DNA of 64,000 bases from Metabacillus dongyingensis (GCF_019933155.2 NZ_CP082944.1:186001-250000), one strand, 5' to 3'. Positions 49,900-59,587 are shown, counted from the first letter of the stretch. Notes: generated by a model from the letters alone, not told the origin. A program made the numbers and translations.

Positions 49900-50607
49900 A
49901 TGAAGGGATGTCTATGTATTCACGGATTTACCGGTGCCCCGTATGAAGTGGAACCTCTTGTCCGCCATCTGAAGGAAGAGACAGACTGGGTGCTGAAAGT
50001 GCCTACTCTGCCGGGCCATGGGGAGACCCCAGGTCTGAAGGGAATACAGTTCAGCGAATGGATTGCCCATGCTGAAAATGAATTAAGAGATCTGTTAGAA
50101 GAATGCACAGAAGTCTATATCATCGGTTTTTCAATGGGCGGATTAATTGCTGCGTATCTTGCTTCCAGGTACCGGATAGATAAACTTGTCCTGCTGAGTG
50201 CAGCGGCTTATTACCTTAACCCCCGGCAGATGCTAATTGATGTGAAAGAACTCTTTGCAGATGCCATTAGAGGAAATGCCGCAAACAATGAACTTTTTAT
50301 AAGATACCGAAAGAAAATCCTTGAAACACCTCTTGCAGCTACGCTTGAATTCAGGAAGCTTGTCAGGTATATTCGACCAATCTTGGATAAAATAACTATA
50401 CCTGTTTTGATTGTCCAAGGAGAGTGTGATGGAATTGTACCTGTGAAAAGCGCAAAATATATCTATGAAAGAATCACTTCAGAGCAGAAGGAGCTTTGTT
50501 TTCTGCCCTGTTCAAAGCATCTCATTTGTCATGGGGAGGATTTCCCAATGCTTGTTGAAGTTATAGAATCCTTTCTGATGACACAAAATAAAATGAGCGT
50601 AAAATGA
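49900..50607 (+). CDS. Alpha/beta hydrolase, carboxylesterase Est-like
   Basis: A 235-residue cytosolic serine hydrolase: oxyanion segment CIHGFTGAPYEVEPL, LPGHGETPG, nucleophile elbow GFSMGG, acid in VQGECDGIVP and His in SKHLICHGED. These are the marks of the Est30/YvaK type esterase/monoglyceride lipase group. Natural substrate unknown. ATG 49900 is chosen; a TTG at 49885 would contain the likely binding site. It is inserted between murF and cshA, where B. subtilis has no such gene. Confidence 0.88.
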   Translation: MKGCLCIHGFTGAPYEVEPLVRHLKEETDWVLKVPTLPGHGETPGLKGIQFSEWIAHAENELRDLLEECTEVYIIGFSMGGLIAAYLASRYRIDKLVLLSAAAYYLNPRQMLIDVKELFADAIRGNAANNELFIRYRKKILETPLAATLEFRKLVRYIRPILDKITIPVLIVQGECDGIVPVKSAKYIYERITSEQKELCFLPCSKHLICHGEDFPMLVEVIESFLMTQNKMSVK

Positions 50608-50626
50608 ATCACATCTCTACGGCTTG

Positions 50627-50655
50627 TTGTAAAAGGATAAAAAAAGTGGTATGAT
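50627..50655 (+). promoter_or_regulatory. Promoter of cshA
   Basis: TTGTAA (50627-50632), 17-base spacer, TATGAT (50650-50655). Transcription would begin around 50662, leaving a leader of about 110 nt. Confidence 0.7.
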
Positions 50656-50661
50656 TAAAGT

Positions 50662-50772
50662 TAAGTGTTTACGGGCTTTTATAAAGCTAACGTTTTGCCC
50701 GATGGGGCGTTTTTTGTTTCACCATACATGAAAGTCTGTGAAAGCTATAGAGATTAAAAGGAGTAGAACAAA
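50662..50772 (+). promoter_or_regulatory. Attenuator-like leader of cshA
   Basis: The leader contains GCCCGATGGGGC followed by six T (50698-50716), an intrinsic terminator before the gene. Upstream, CGGGC (50671-50675) can pair with GCCCG of the terminator to make an alternative hairpin. This arrangement suggests transcription attenuation. Confidence 0.5.
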
Positions 50773-52260
50773 TTGACAATTACGTTTCAAGAACTAGGTA
50801 TCAGCCCATTATTAATGGAAGCTATTAATAAAATGGGGTTTGAAGAAGCTACACCTATCCAAGCACAAACCATTCCACTGGGGCTGCAGAATAAAGATGT
50901 GATCGGCCAAGCACAAACTGGAACTGGTAAAACAGCTGCATTCGGTATTCCGCTTATTGAAAAAATCGATGTTAAACAAGATAAGATTCAAGGGATCATC
51001 ATTGCACCGACTCGCGAACTTGCGATTCAAGTATCTGAAGAGCTTTACAAAATCGGATCTGCTAAACGCGCTCGTGTTCTTCCGATTTATGGCGGACAGG
51101 ATATTAACCGCCAAATTCGCTCATTGAAGAAGTTTCCTCACATTATCGTTGGTACTCCAGGCCGTCTAATTGACCATATCAACCGTAAAACATTGAAATT
51201 ATCTGACGTTCAAACAGTTGTAATGGACGAAGCAGATGAAATGCTGAACATGGGCTTCATTGAAGACATTGAAAACATTCTTTCAAATGTTCCTTCAGAG
51301 CACCAAACGTTGCTGTTCTCAGCTACAATGCCTGATCCGATCAGACGCATTGCTGAGAAATTCATGACAAACCCTGAGCTTGTTAAAGTAAAAGCGAAGG
51401 AAATGACTGTTGCAAACATTCAGCAGTTCTTCATTGAAGTACAGGAAAAGAAGAAGTTTGATGTATTAACACGTCTTCTTGACATTCAATCACCTGAGCT
51501 TGCGATCGTTTTCGGACGCACAAAGCGCAGAGTTGATGAGCTTTCTGAAGCTTTAATGCTTAGAGGATATGCAGCTGAGGGAATTCATGGCGACTTAACT
51601 CAAGCTAAACGTATGTCTGCTCTTCGCAAGTTTAAAGAAGGCGCAATTGAAGTGCTTGTTGCTACAGACGTTGCTGCACGCGGACTGGACATTTCTGGTG
51701 TAACTCATGTTTACAACTTTGATGTTCCTCAAGACCCTGAAAGCTACGTTCACCGTATCGGCCGTACAGGCCGTGCAGGCAAAACTGGTGCTGCGATGAC
51801 ATTCGTAACACCAAGAGAACAAGATATGCTTAAAATCATTGAGCGTACAACTAAGCGCAAAATGGACCGCATGAAAGCACCGACTCTTGATGAGGCGCTT
51901 GAAGGTCAGCAATCTGTTTCAATCGAAAAAATCCGTCAGACAATCACTGATGAGAATTTGTCATTCTACAAGCGCACTGCTGAAGCATTGCTTGAAGAAT
52001 TTGATCAAGTGTCAGTACTTGCTGCTGCAATCAAATTAATGACAAAAGAACCGAACCAAACTCCAGTTAACTTAACGGATGAGGCTCCAATGTATGCGAA
52101 AAGAGGCGGAAAACGTTCTTCTTCTTCTTCAAGTAACCGCAACAGAAGAGACGGTCAGCGCCCGCATTCAAAGAACAACAAACGTTCTTACGGACAACAA
52201 GGCGGCAAGCCGAACAGCAGCAACAAAAGACGTTACTCAAACTCATCTTCATCTAATTAA
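50773..52260 (+). CDS. cshA: DEAD-box RNA helicase CshA
   Basis: ATP-dependent RNA helicase of the cold-shock and RNA-degradosome type. It has 495 residues with all core motifs: Q motif [39 protein letters not shown], and in the second domain [11 protein letters not shown] and [13 protein letters not shown]. The C-terminal tail of about 65 residues is rich in Ser, Arg, Asn and Lys, as in CshA, and binds RNA or degradosome partners. It starts at TTG after AAAAGGAG. The position between murF and ydbS matches B. subtilis. Confidence 0.96.
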   Translation: MTITFQELGISPLLMEAINKMGFEEATPIQAQTIPLGLQNKDVIGQAQTGTGKTAAFGIPLIEKIDVKQDKIQGIIIAPTRELAIQVSEELYKIGSAKRARVLPIYGGQDINRQIRSLKKFPHIIVGTPGRLIDHINRKTLKLSDVQTVVMDEADEMLNMGFIEDIENILSNVPSEHQTLLFSATMPDPIRRIAEKFMTNPELVKVKAKEMTVANIQQFFIEVQEKKKFDVLTRLLDIQSPELAIVFGRTKRRVDELSEALMLRGYAAEGIHGDLTQAKRMSALRKFKEGAIEVLVATDVAARGLDISGVTHVYNFDVPQDPESYVHRIGRTGRAGKTGAAMTFVTPREQDMLKIIERTTKRKMDRMKAPTLDEALEGQQSVSIEKIRQTITDENLSFYKRTAEALLEEFDQVSVLAAAIKLMTKEPNQTPVNLTDEAPMYAKRGGKRSSSSSSNRNRRDGQRPHSKNNKRSYGQQGGKPNSSNKRRYSNSSSSN

Positions 52261-52273
52261 TAGATGATGCCAA

Positions 52274-52307
52274 ACGCACCGTGCATTTAAGCGCGGTGTG
52301 TTTTTTT
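52274..52307 (+). terminator. Terminator of cshA
   Basis: Stem CGCACCG / CGGTGTG extended by GC / GC, T run of seven. Confidence 0.82.
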
Positions 52308-52448
52308 ATGCATTTTCAGATGGAAAGGCTTCCGATTTACATGGATGTTTATCGAGCCGCGCTGATTTTCTCATCGCGAAGGTGCTCCAAATTAATTCTC
52401 ATTCATACCGGGTATTCTATATATATCTTATTAAAGAAGGTGACAGCT

Positions 52449-53417
52449 ATGACAATCGTCCGTTTAGGCTTTGTTGCAATGAGTGTGAATCTGAAGAATT
52501 GTTCTCCTTCTCAAACGATGACATATGCACAATTTCAGCGTTTAAAAGACAGGGAAGCTGCTATAGAAAAGCTTGGACGAATTTCAGCATCAAATCTTGA
52601 AAATTGTCTTCGCATTATCAAACATAACGCCGGCCATGATATTCAATTCTTCCGTTTTAGTTCAAAATTAATTCCTCTTGCTAACCATCCGGAAATAAAG
52701 GATTTTAACTATTTAAGGACTCTTAGGGAGCCGCTGCATGAGCTTGGCAATTGGGTTTCCAAGACGAAAATGAGAGTTGATTTTCACCCGGATCATTTCG
52801 TGCTGCTGAATTCCCCAAAGCCTGAAATATTGAATACATCTCTCAGGACATTAAGTATGCATGAAGCGCTCCTCAGAGGAATGAATGTGCCTCACGAACA
52901 CAGATGTGTTATTCATGTAGGAGGGGCCTATAACGATAAGGAAAAAGCCCTTGAACAATTCATTCACAATTGGGGGTTTGTACCTGTAAAGATCCAGAAT
53001 ATGCTTATGTTAGAGAATGACGATACAACATTTACTCTTCAGGATACTCTTTACTTATGTGAGAAATTAGCTGTACCGCTCGTCTTTGATTATCATCATC
53101 ACTTGGCGAATCATGAAAAGGATTCGAATTGGTCCCGGCATTGGGACCGTGTTGCCGCAAGCTGGGATCATTCTTCCCTCCCTGTGAAAATGCATATATC
53201 AAGCCCAAGAAGTGAAAGGGACTTTAATGCTCACGCTGAATTTGTAGATCCAGAACTTTTCATGTCTTTTCTGTCAGAAATAAAAGGAAGCGTTCCTCAG
53301 ATTGACTGTATGATTGAAGCCAAACAAAAAGATGATGCTCTTTTTCAATTAATGGAGCAAATGTGCTCGTTTCCAGAGGTTGAAAAAATAGATGGAGCAT
53401 CGTTTTTATTGAAATAG
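52449..53417 (+). CDS. uvsE: UV DNA damage endonuclease (UvsE/UVDE)
   Basis: A 322-residue metal-dependent endonuclease that nicks 5' to UV photoproducts. TIM-barrel family landmarks are LGFVAMSVNLKNCSPSQTMTY, FRFSSKLIPL, VDFHPDHFVLLNSP, HVGGAYNDKEKAL, LENDDTTFTLQDTL and VFDYHHHLAN, giving the metal-binding His, Glu and Asp set. ATG 52449 is set by AAGGTG six bases upstream; the frame is open further up but has no site. No LexA-like box is seen. It is inserted between cshA and ydbS. Confidence 0.93.
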   Translation: MTIVRLGFVAMSVNLKNCSPSQTMTYAQFQRLKDREAAIEKLGRISASNLENCLRIIKHNAGHDIQFFRFSSKLIPLANHPEIKDFNYLRTLREPLHELGNWVSKTKMRVDFHPDHFVLLNSPKPEILNTSLRTLSMHEALLRGMNVPHEHRCVIHVGGAYNDKEKALEQFIHNWGFVPVKIQNMLMLENDDTTFTLQDTLYLCEKLAVPLVFDYHHHLANHEKDSNWSRHWDRVAASWDHSSLPVKMHISSPRSERDFNAHAEFVDPELFMSFLSEIKGSVPQIDCMIEAKQKDDALFQLMEQMCSFPEVEKIDGASFLLK

Positions 53418-53533
53418 TGTTCAAGCAAGGTTCATTTCTTTATAATGGAAATGGCATGATTTTCTAAAAGGTGAAACATATTGACTGTAAATCCGTATAT
53501 AAAGAGAGAGTTACTAGTTCAGGGGGAACAGAG

Positions 53534-54013
53534 ATGAGAGATGCACCTAAGTATCAAATCAGTCAAAAAGCACTAAAGGTATGGAAGCTGTCAGCACTTA
53601 TCCAATCATTGATTTTTTTGGCTGTATCCGGAGGAATTGCGTTTGCTGTGTATTACTTTGAGTGGCCGATATGGATTGCCGTTGCCGTTTTGGGAACATG
53701 GCTGGTCTTTTCAACCATTTTTATTTTTATTACTCCGAAAATACAGCACCGTACGTGGCGGTATGAGGTACATGAAAATGAAATTGATATTCAGTCGGGC
53801 TTATTTGTGGTGAAACGGGTGCTTGTTCCAATGGTGAGAGTCCAGCATGTCAACACAAAGCAGGGGCCGCTGCTGAGGAAAAATGATCTTGCAACTGTAA
53901 CGATTCATACAGCAGCAACCATTCATGAGATACCTGCGCTTGATGTGGTCGAAGCTGATCAGCTGCGTGACTTTATATCGAAGCTTGCGAGGGTGACAGA
54001 AGATGATGTCTGA
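53534..54013 (+). CDS. ydbS: YdbS, PH-domain (bPH2/DUF304) membrane protein
   Basis: A 159-residue membrane protein, the same length as B. subtilis YdbS. Two N-terminal helices (about 20-40 and 45-70) are followed by a bPH2 domain (TWRYEVHENEIDIQSGLFVVKRVLVPMVRVQHVNTKQGPLLR). YdbS and YdbT have been linked to resistance against a Bacillus amyloliquefaciens antimicrobial peptide. ATG 53534 follows AGGGGG; the frame is open upstream without a site. It overlaps ydbT. Confidence 0.9.
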   Translation: MRDAPKYQISQKALKVWKLSALIQSLIFLAVSGGIAFAVYYFEWPIWIAVAVLGTWLVFSTIFIFITPKIQHRTWRYEVHENEIDIQSGLFVVKRVLVPMVRVQHVNTKQGPLLRKNDLATVTIHTAATIHEIPALDVVEADQLRDFISKLARVTEDDV

Positions 54014-55451
54014 ACCTAAAAGACTGCACCCCGCCTCTGCTATATTAACCTTTTTCAAGCAATTGAAAGACGGGATATTTCCTGTCATCGTACTTTTCTT
54101 CGTCAATGACTATAAGATTTATTTCTTTATCGGCCTTGCCGTGATTCTGATCGCAATGATCATCTACAGTATCATCAGCTGGATGAAATATACATACCGC
54201 ATTGAAGAAAATGAACTGCGGATTGAATTCGGCATATTTGTGAAAAAGAAAAGATATATTCCGATTGAAAGAATACAATCAATCAACGAAAGTGCAGGCA
54301 TCATTCAGCAGATATTCGGACTTGTGAAGCTGCAGCTTGAAACAGCGGGAGGCGGTGCAGAGGCCGAAGCCGTTCTTACAGCAGTTACAAAAGAAGAAGC
54401 CCGAAGGATAAATACAGCTTTAGCGGAAAGAAAAAATGAAATGGTGGATCCGGATGAAGCCGCCATGACAATAAAAGAAGACAAAACATATTTAACATAT
54501 AAAATAGGAGTAAAGGAACTGCTGGTTGCTGCGTCAACATCAAGCGGAATAGGAGTGGTTCTGTCTGCGGCTTTTGCTTTTTTCTCACAGTTCGACGAGC
54601 TGATTCCGTTTGATGACATCATCGATCGTTTTTCTTTTCTTTCTAATGCAAGCATCACTGTTTATGCCGTTCTTGTGTTCCTTGCATTTTTCATCGCATG
54701 GATCCTGAGTATAATCGGAGTTTGTCTGAAGTTTGCCAACTTTACAGTGATGAAGAAAGAACAGGATCTAGTCATCTCGCGCGGATTATTTGAGAAACAC
54801 CAGCTGACGATTCCGCTTGAGAGAATTCAGGCTATGAAAATCAGCGAAAATCTAATTCGCCAGCCGTTCGGCTATGCAACTGTGCACATTGTCAGCGCAG
54901 GGGGAAGCGCTAAAGATCAGAATGTTTCTGCCATCCTTTTTCCGCTGATTAAAAAAACAAAAATACAGCAGATGCTAACCGAGTTTACACCTGATTTTTC
55001 TTTATCTGATCAATTAAACACGCTGCCCAAGAAAGCGAAAAGAGGATATGTTCTCGTTTATACGATTCCCTTCTTGGTGATTTCATGCATTCTGAGCTAT
55101 TTTTTTCAGCCGTGGGGTTACATTGCGCTGCTGACAGTTCCGGCAGGACTTCTTCTCGGTCTAGCATCATTTAAGGATGCAGGATGGGACATACATGACG
55201 AACAATTAACCCTTTCTTCAAGAAATCTGGTCAAATCCACCTTCGTTGTAAAGAGAAAAAGAATTCAGGTCATTGAAGCAAGGCAATCCCTTTTTCAGCG
55301 TCGCATAGACCTCGCGTCTATTCAATCTTCAACAACGTCAGGAATGGGCGGGACACATTTCATGGTAAAAGGCATCGACATTGAGGATGCCGGAGAAGTG
55401 TTTGAGTGGTATTCTTATGAGAATCATGCAAAAAAAGACGCGATCCTTTAA
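54003..55451 (+). CDS. ydbT: YdbT, multi PH-domain (bPH2) membrane protein
   Basis: A 482-residue membrane protein with three bPH2 domains alternating with helix pairs: TYRIEENELRIEFGIFVKKKRYIPIERIQSI near residue 60, EQDLVISRGLFEKHQLTIPLERIQAM near 260 and DEQLTLSSRNLVKSTFVVKRKRIQVIEARQS near 400. It overlaps ydbS by 11 bases and is translationally coupled. Partner of YdbS; role in envelope defence is inferred from B. subtilis. Confidence 0.9.
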   Translation: MMSEPKRLHPASAILTFFKQLKDGIFPVIVLFFVNDYKIYFFIGLAVILIAMIIYSIISWMKYTYRIEENELRIEFGIFVKKKRYIPIERIQSINESAGIIQQIFGLVKLQLETAGGGAEAEAVLTAVTKEEARRINTALAERKNEMVDPDEAAMTIKEDKTYLTYKIGVKELLVAASTSSGIGVVLSAAFAFFSQFDELIPFDDIIDRFSFLSNASITVYAVLVFLAFFIAWILSIIGVCLKFANFTVMKKEQDLVISRGLFEKHQLTIPLERIQAMKISENLIRQPFGYATVHIVSAGGSAKDQNVSAILFPLIKKTKIQQMLTEFTPDFSLSDQLNTLPKKAKRGYVLVYTIPFLVISCILSYFFQPWGYIALLTVPAGLLLGLASFKDAGWDIHDEQLTLSSRNLVKSTFVVKRKRIQVIEARQSLFQRRIDLASIQSSTTSGMGGTHFMVKGIDIEDAGEVFEWYSYENHAKKDAIL

Positions 55452-55468
55452 GGATGGGCGTCTTTTTT
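55431..55468 (+). terminator. Terminator of ydbST
   Basis: Stem AAAAGACGC / GCGTCTTTT with an inner CCTTTAAGG element. Confidence 0.82.
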
Positions 55469-55504
55469 GAGGTTTCTGCTTATATAATATGCCTGACTTT
55501 CGCA

Positions 55505-55695
55505 TTTGATAAATTTTGAAAATCGGCCAGAACGGATCCGAATCTGTCTGTAGGAGCTAACCGGTTTCTGCGCTTTTCACATTGTCCAGCTCCGCCTCCT
55601 AACTCCTCGGCCAGAACGGATCCGTCAGTAAAGGCAAAAAGCGCCTTTCCTGCCGGATCCTTATCTGTCTGTCGGAGCTAACCAGTCGGCTACGC
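55505..55695. repeat. Duplicated intergenic repeat element
   Basis: GGCCAGAACGGATCCG occurs at 55525 and 55611, and TCTGTCTGT(A/C)GGAGCTAACC(G/A)GT at about 55544 and 55664, each time followed by ctgcgctttt or ctacgctttt. The block resembles dispersed intergenic sequences of Bacillaceae (GTCCAGCTCC-type). It runs up to the end of the rhomboid gene. Confidence 0.7.
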
Positions 55696-56283
55696 TTTTC
55701 TAGTGAGAAACAGCGGCGCAAGCAGCGCACCTGCTACAAGACCGAAGATATGGGCAATAATGTTGATATTAGTATTCACGAATGTCATGACTGCCCCTAT
55801 GACAAGAATGGTGATGATAAGCTGAGAATTTGAAGAGTCAATCATATCTTTTCTGAATACGACAAGGTATAGATAGATGCCGAATATGCCGAATATAGCA
55901 CCTGATGCTCCAACGTGAGTATAAGTTAAATCTTCTATGATGAAATATGTTGCAAGGTTTGCGGCGATGCCTGTTGCTAAATAAGCAGCAATAAAGCGGG
56001 CCTTTCCAAGCATCCGTTCTAATGCAGGTGCGAACAGGATGATGGATACACTGTTAAATAGAATATGAGCGAAGTTTGCATGTAGGAAAATAGGAGTGAT
56101 CAAGCGCCACCATTCTCCGTTAGCCACACCGGCGTTGTACCCTACTAAAGAGGCAAAGAAATATGTTATTGTAGGTACTGGAATTAAAAACAACAGCCAG
56201 AGTATGACTTGAATAGAGACAATTACGGTTACAACAGGGTATAGACGGATAAACGTTCTGAAATCTTCTGATCTTGTAAACAT
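55690..56283 (-). CDS. ydcA: Rhomboid family intramembrane serine protease (YdcA)
   Basis: A 197-residue protein with six hydrophobic helices. The catalytic Ser lies in HVGASGAIFGIFG and the His in NINIIAHIFGLVAGALLAP; HANFAHILFNSVS is the conserved helix-2 motif with the Asn. It cleaves transmembrane substrates within the bilayer. The position between ydbT and acpS and the length agree with B. subtilis YdcA. It is transcribed opposite to its neighbours. Confidence 0.9.
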   Translation of the reverse strand: MFTRSEDFRTFIRLYPVVTVIVSIQVILWLLFLIPVPTITYFFASLVGYNAGVANGEWWRLITPIFLHANFAHILFNSVSIILFAPALERMLGKARFIAAYLATGIAANLATYFIIEDLTYTHVGASGAIFGIFGIYLYLVVFRKDMIDSSNSQLIITILVIGAVMTFVNTNINIIAHIFGLVAGALLAPLFLTRKA

Positions 56284-56385
56284 AGAGAGTGTCTCCTTAT
56301 TCTAAAAAATTAGTTGTTTCTATATTAACACGGTTATGAGAAGTTGGAGCAGATTAGTACATACTGAACAAAAAGAGGTGTCCGC

Positions 56386-56751
56386 ATGATTACAGGGCTG
56401 GGTCTTGATTTGGCTGAGCTGGAACGGATTGAGAGGTTAATAAAGAGACAGCCGAAATTCATTGACCGGATTCTCACCAAAAAAGAGAAAGATAAATATC
56501 AGTCGCTTGCGCCAAGGAGGAAAATTGAATATGCTGCCGGAAGGTTTGCAGCGAAAGAGGCGTTTTCAAAAGCGATGGGAACCGGGATTGGGAAAGAATA
56601 CAGTTTTATGGATATCGAAATTCTGAATGATGGAAACGGAAAACCGGCTGTAACAATGCCTGTTTTGCCTGGTTATACCGTCCACATATCTATCACTCAC
56701 ACAAAGGATTATGCTGCTGCTCAAGTAATTATTGAAAGCTCGTCAAGCTAG
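56386..56751 (+). CDS. acpS: Holo-[acyl-carrier-protein] synthase
   Basis: Transfers 4'-phosphopantetheine from CoA to acyl carrier protein. It has 121 residues with the two family signatures GLGLDLAELERIER and FAAKEAFSKAMGTGIGKE (Mg-binding Asp and Glu), plus VHISITHTKDYAAA. The ATG is preceded by AGAGGTG. It opens the acpS-ydcC-alr-ndoAI-ndoA series as in B. subtilis. Confidence 0.95.
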   Translation: MITGLGLDLAELERIERLIKRQPKFIDRILTKKEKDKYQSLAPRRKIEYAAGRFAAKEAFSKAMGTGIGKEYSFMDIEILNDGNGKPAVTMPVLPGYTVHISITHTKDYAAAQVIIESSSS

Positions 56752-56896
56752 TCTGCATATTCATAACCTTTGTCTCATATATTTGTACAGCGGTAGGAGA
56801 GACAAGTCGTTTGAGGAGATTGTGCTTGATTTAGCATGATTCCCTTAAGGAGAGTTTCTTCCTTTTTACGTCATATGAGACAAAGGGGTTGAAAAG

Positions 56897-57907
56897 GTGA
56901 AAAAGCACTTTTTATTACTGGCAATTGGATTGCTTGCTGTTATGATGCTTGCTGCCTGCGGTGAGAAATCGAAGACTGACGTTGTAGAAAACCTGGATAA
57001 GAAGGTTGAAGAATTATCGGGGTACAAAGCGAAAGCGCAAATGACCCTTCAAACAGGAAGTGAGCCTCAAATTTATGAGGTGGAAATTTGGCATAAGCAG
57101 CCTTCATTCTACAGAGTAAACTTGAAGAATGCTGAAAAAGATCAGAGCCAGATGATTCTCCGCAATAAAGAGGGCGTGTTTGTCCTGACGCCGGCACTGA
57201 AGAAAAGCTTCCGTTTTCAAAGCGAATGGCCGCAAAACAGCAGTCAGGCTTATCTTTTCGAATCACTGGTAAAAGACATTAAGAGTGATGCGGATTCTAT
57301 TTTCAAATCAACAAAAGATGCTTACGTTTTTGAAACAAAGACAAATTACCAAAACAGCCAGATGCTTCCTCTTCAAGAGATTACGTTCAATAAAAAGGAC
57401 CTGAAGCCTTCTGTTGTCAAAGTAATGGATACAGACCGCAATCCATTAGTTGTGGTGGAGTTTTCGGAATTTGATTTTAATGCTAAATTCGATAAAAACT
57501 CATTTGATATGCAAAAGAATATGTCATTTGCAAGCGTAGATGTTGAAACATCTGCATCTGTTAACTCAGAACAATTTGCTGTGAAATATCCACTTGAGAA
57601 GCTTGAAGGTGTGAAGCTGACGGAAGAAAAAGAGATGAAAACAGAGAATGGCAAGCGGGTCGTTCAAACGTATGATGGTGAAAAATCCTATACCTTCATT
57701 CAGGAAAAAGCAGTCGCAGCCACTGTTGCAACTTCTTCTTTTGTAAGCGGGGAACCGGTTGACCTTGGAGTTGCTGTCGGGGCTCTAACGGAACAATCCT
57801 TGACATGGACCTATGACGGGGTAGAATACATGATTGCATCAAAAGATTTGTCTCAGGAAGAGATGATTCGAGTAGCACAATCTGTACAGGGGCAGGCAAT
57901 TAAGTAA
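56897..57907 (+). CDS. ydcC: LolA-like outer-surface lipoprotein (YdcC)
   Basis: A 336-residue lipoprotein: signal peptide with lipobox LAAC (Cys21), followed by a LolA/RseB-like beta domain (residues about 30-205, with MTLQTGSEPQIYEVEIWHKQPSFYRV) and a DUF4367-like C-terminal part (GVAVGALTEQSLTWTYDGVEYMIAS). It is anchored to the outer face of the membrane. It starts at GTG behind AAAGGGG. The place between acpS and alr matches B. subtilis ydcC. Function unresolved. Confidence 0.9.
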   Translation: MKKHFLLLAIGLLAVMMLAACGEKSKTDVVENLDKKVEELSGYKAKAQMTLQTGSEPQIYEVEIWHKQPSFYRVNLKNAEKDQSQMILRNKEGVFVLTPALKKSFRFQSEWPQNSSQAYLFESLVKDIKSDADSIFKSTKDAYVFETKTNYQNSQMLPLQEITFNKKDLKPSVVKVMDTDRNPLVVVEFSEFDFNAKFDKNSFDMQKNMSFASVDVETSASVNSEQFAVKYPLEKLEGVKLTEEKEMKTENGKRVVQTYDGEKSYTFIQEKAVAATVATSSFVSGEPVDLGVAVGALTEQSLTWTYDGVEYMIASKDLSQEEMIRVAQSVQGQAIK

Positions 57908-57910
57908 TCA

Positions 57911-57946
57911 AACTTGGATGGCAATTGGGCCATCCGAGTTTTTTTG
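57911..57946 (+). terminator. Terminator of ydcC
   Basis: Stem CTTGGATGGC / GCCATCCGAG, six-base loop, T run of seven. Confidence 0.88.
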
Positions 57947-58331
57947 TTTTTATGAATTTTTGCCCTCTATTGATGTCCTGATAGTAAGCACCCGATTCCG
58001 AATGATAAAACCGGGTTTGCGGATAAGATGTGTCGTGCAATTTTTGGAAGTAAAGCTGATCCGGACGCTTCGAAATGGCATCTTAAACATTCTGAAGTGC
58101 TCAAAGTGACAAGTGCAGCCAGAGAAAGGCCACTTAGGGTTGAACATTGATGTTTGGGGGTTCATTTTATGAAATTCCGCACTTAATCTTTCCGTCACAG
58201 ACCTTCTCGCTGAAATCCTTTCTCCGTGTTAGCGCCGCACCCCATCACAAGAAACCGATTTCATTTGACAAAAGAACGCTATACCATTGATAATCAGCAT
58301 AGAAAAAGACAATCATGAGGAAGTGTAGGAC
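57947..58331. other. 385-bp intergenic region without a supported gene
   Basis: An 82-codon frame on the minus strand (57950-58198) has no good ribosome binding site and an unusual Phe, Ser, Arg and Cys-rich product. I do not accept it as a gene. The composition is more GC-rich than usual for intergenic DNA here, so it may be a remnant or a dispersed element. The stretch before 58332 has a modest AAGTGTAGG site for alr. Confidence 0.4.
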
Positions 58332-59513
58332 ATGGGAAATTCTTTTTACCGCGATACTTGGGCTGAGATCGATTTAGATGCAATATACAGCAACGTGAAA
58401 TCAATGAAAAACCATATAGGTGAAAACACACAGCTGATTGCGGTTGTGAAGGCCAATGCTTATGGCCACGGAGATGCAGAAGTGGCAAAAACGGCTCTTG
58501 AAGCAGGTGCTGAAATGCTTGCAGTCGCGTTTTTAGATGAAGCGGTCGTGCTGCGCGAAGCGGGGTTTGAAGTGCCTATCCTGGTGATGGGTGCTTCCAG
58601 GCCTGCAGATGTGAAGATCGCGATTGATCAGCGCATTATTTTGACAGCTCCTTCTCTTGAATGGCTGACGGAAGCTGAAAAGAATATTCAAAAAGGAATA
58701 TTATCTGTTCATCTGAAAATTGATACCGGTATGGGCCGTCTCGGTGTCCGGACAGAGGATGAACTGCTTCAGGCATTTAAATTTGCAGAAGAAAAACCCA
58801 ATGTGAAAATTGAAGGTATCTTTACGCACTTTGCAACAGCAGATGAACTGGATACTGCTTATTTCAACAAGCAGTACGACGTATTCGCCGCAATGGCGCA
58901 AAAAGCAGCTGATTATGATGGAGTTATGATTCACTGCGGCAACAGTGCAACTGGACTCCGTTTTCCTGAAAAATTAGTTCACGCTGTGAGACTGGGAATC
59001 TCTATGTACGGTCTAAGTCCTTCAATGGAAATAAAACCTGAACTGCCATATGAACTGAAAGAAGCTTTTTCCCTTCATTCAAGACTTGTTCATGTAAAAA
59101 AAATCAGCAAAGGCGACAAAGTAAGCTACGGGGCCACATACACAGCTGAGAAAGATGAATGGATAGGGACGATTCCGATTGGATATGCAGATGGATGGGT
59201 GCGCCGTCTAAAAGAATCAGAAGTTCTGATTGATGGTGAAAGGATGCCAATTGTTGGAAGGATCTGCATGGATCAATGTATGATTAAACTTACTTCCTTT
59301 AAAGAAACAGGGACAAAGGTAACGTTAATCGGCCGTCAAAAAGAAGAGTGCATTTCTGTGGATGAAGTGGCAGAAAGACTGGAAACGATCAACTATGAAG
59401 TGCCTTGTACAATAACTTTGCGCGTTCCCCGTATGTTTTTGAAAAATAAGAGTATAATTGAAGTGAGAAACTCTCTTTTTTGCGGCGTAAAAAACCTTAC
59501 GGATCGCCCGTAA
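58332..59513 (+). CDS. alr: Alanine racemase
   Basis: Interconverts L- and D-alanine with PLP, supplying D-Ala to Ddl. It has 393 residues: PLP lysine in AVVKANAYGHG, catalytic Tyr in SYGATYTAEKDEW, the GRICMDQ motif, and LKIDTGMGRLG and IFTHFATAD barrel strands. The position upstream of ndoAI-ndoA is as in B. subtilis. A weak AAAAG.CAT / ATG.CTTTT hairpin follows at 59516. Confidence 0.96.
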   Translation: MGNSFYRDTWAEIDLDAIYSNVKSMKNHIGENTQLIAVVKANAYGHGDAEVAKTALEAGAEMLAVAFLDEAVVLREAGFEVPILVMGASRPADVKIAIDQRIILTAPSLEWLTEAEKNIQKGILSVHLKIDTGMGRLGVRTEDELLQAFKFAEEKPNVKIEGIFTHFATADELDTAYFNKQYDVFAAMAQKAADYDGVMIHCGNSATGLRFPEKLVHAVRLGISMYGLSPSMEIKPELPYELKEAFSLHSRLVHVKKISKGDKVSYGATYTAEKDEWIGTIPIGYADGWVRRLKESEVLIDGERMPIVGRICMDQCMIKLTSFKETGTKVTLIGRQKEECISVDEVAERLETINYEVPCTITLRVPRMFLKNKSIIEVRNSLFCGVKNLTDRP

Positions 59514-59587
59514 TAGAAAAGGCATGAATAAAAATGCTTTTGATAAGCAGATAATAGTGTTGAATTATTAGAAAATAACTTTGCTTC

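Noticed and set aside
52281..52448. 56-residue N-terminal extension of UvsE
   Set aside because: The frame is open but begins in the cshA terminator and lacks a binding site; AAGGTG before ATG 52449 and the conserved LGFVAMSVN start favour the shorter protein.
57950..58198. 82-codon reverse frame between ydcC and alr
   Set aside because: No ribosome binding site, odd composition, no recognisable domain.
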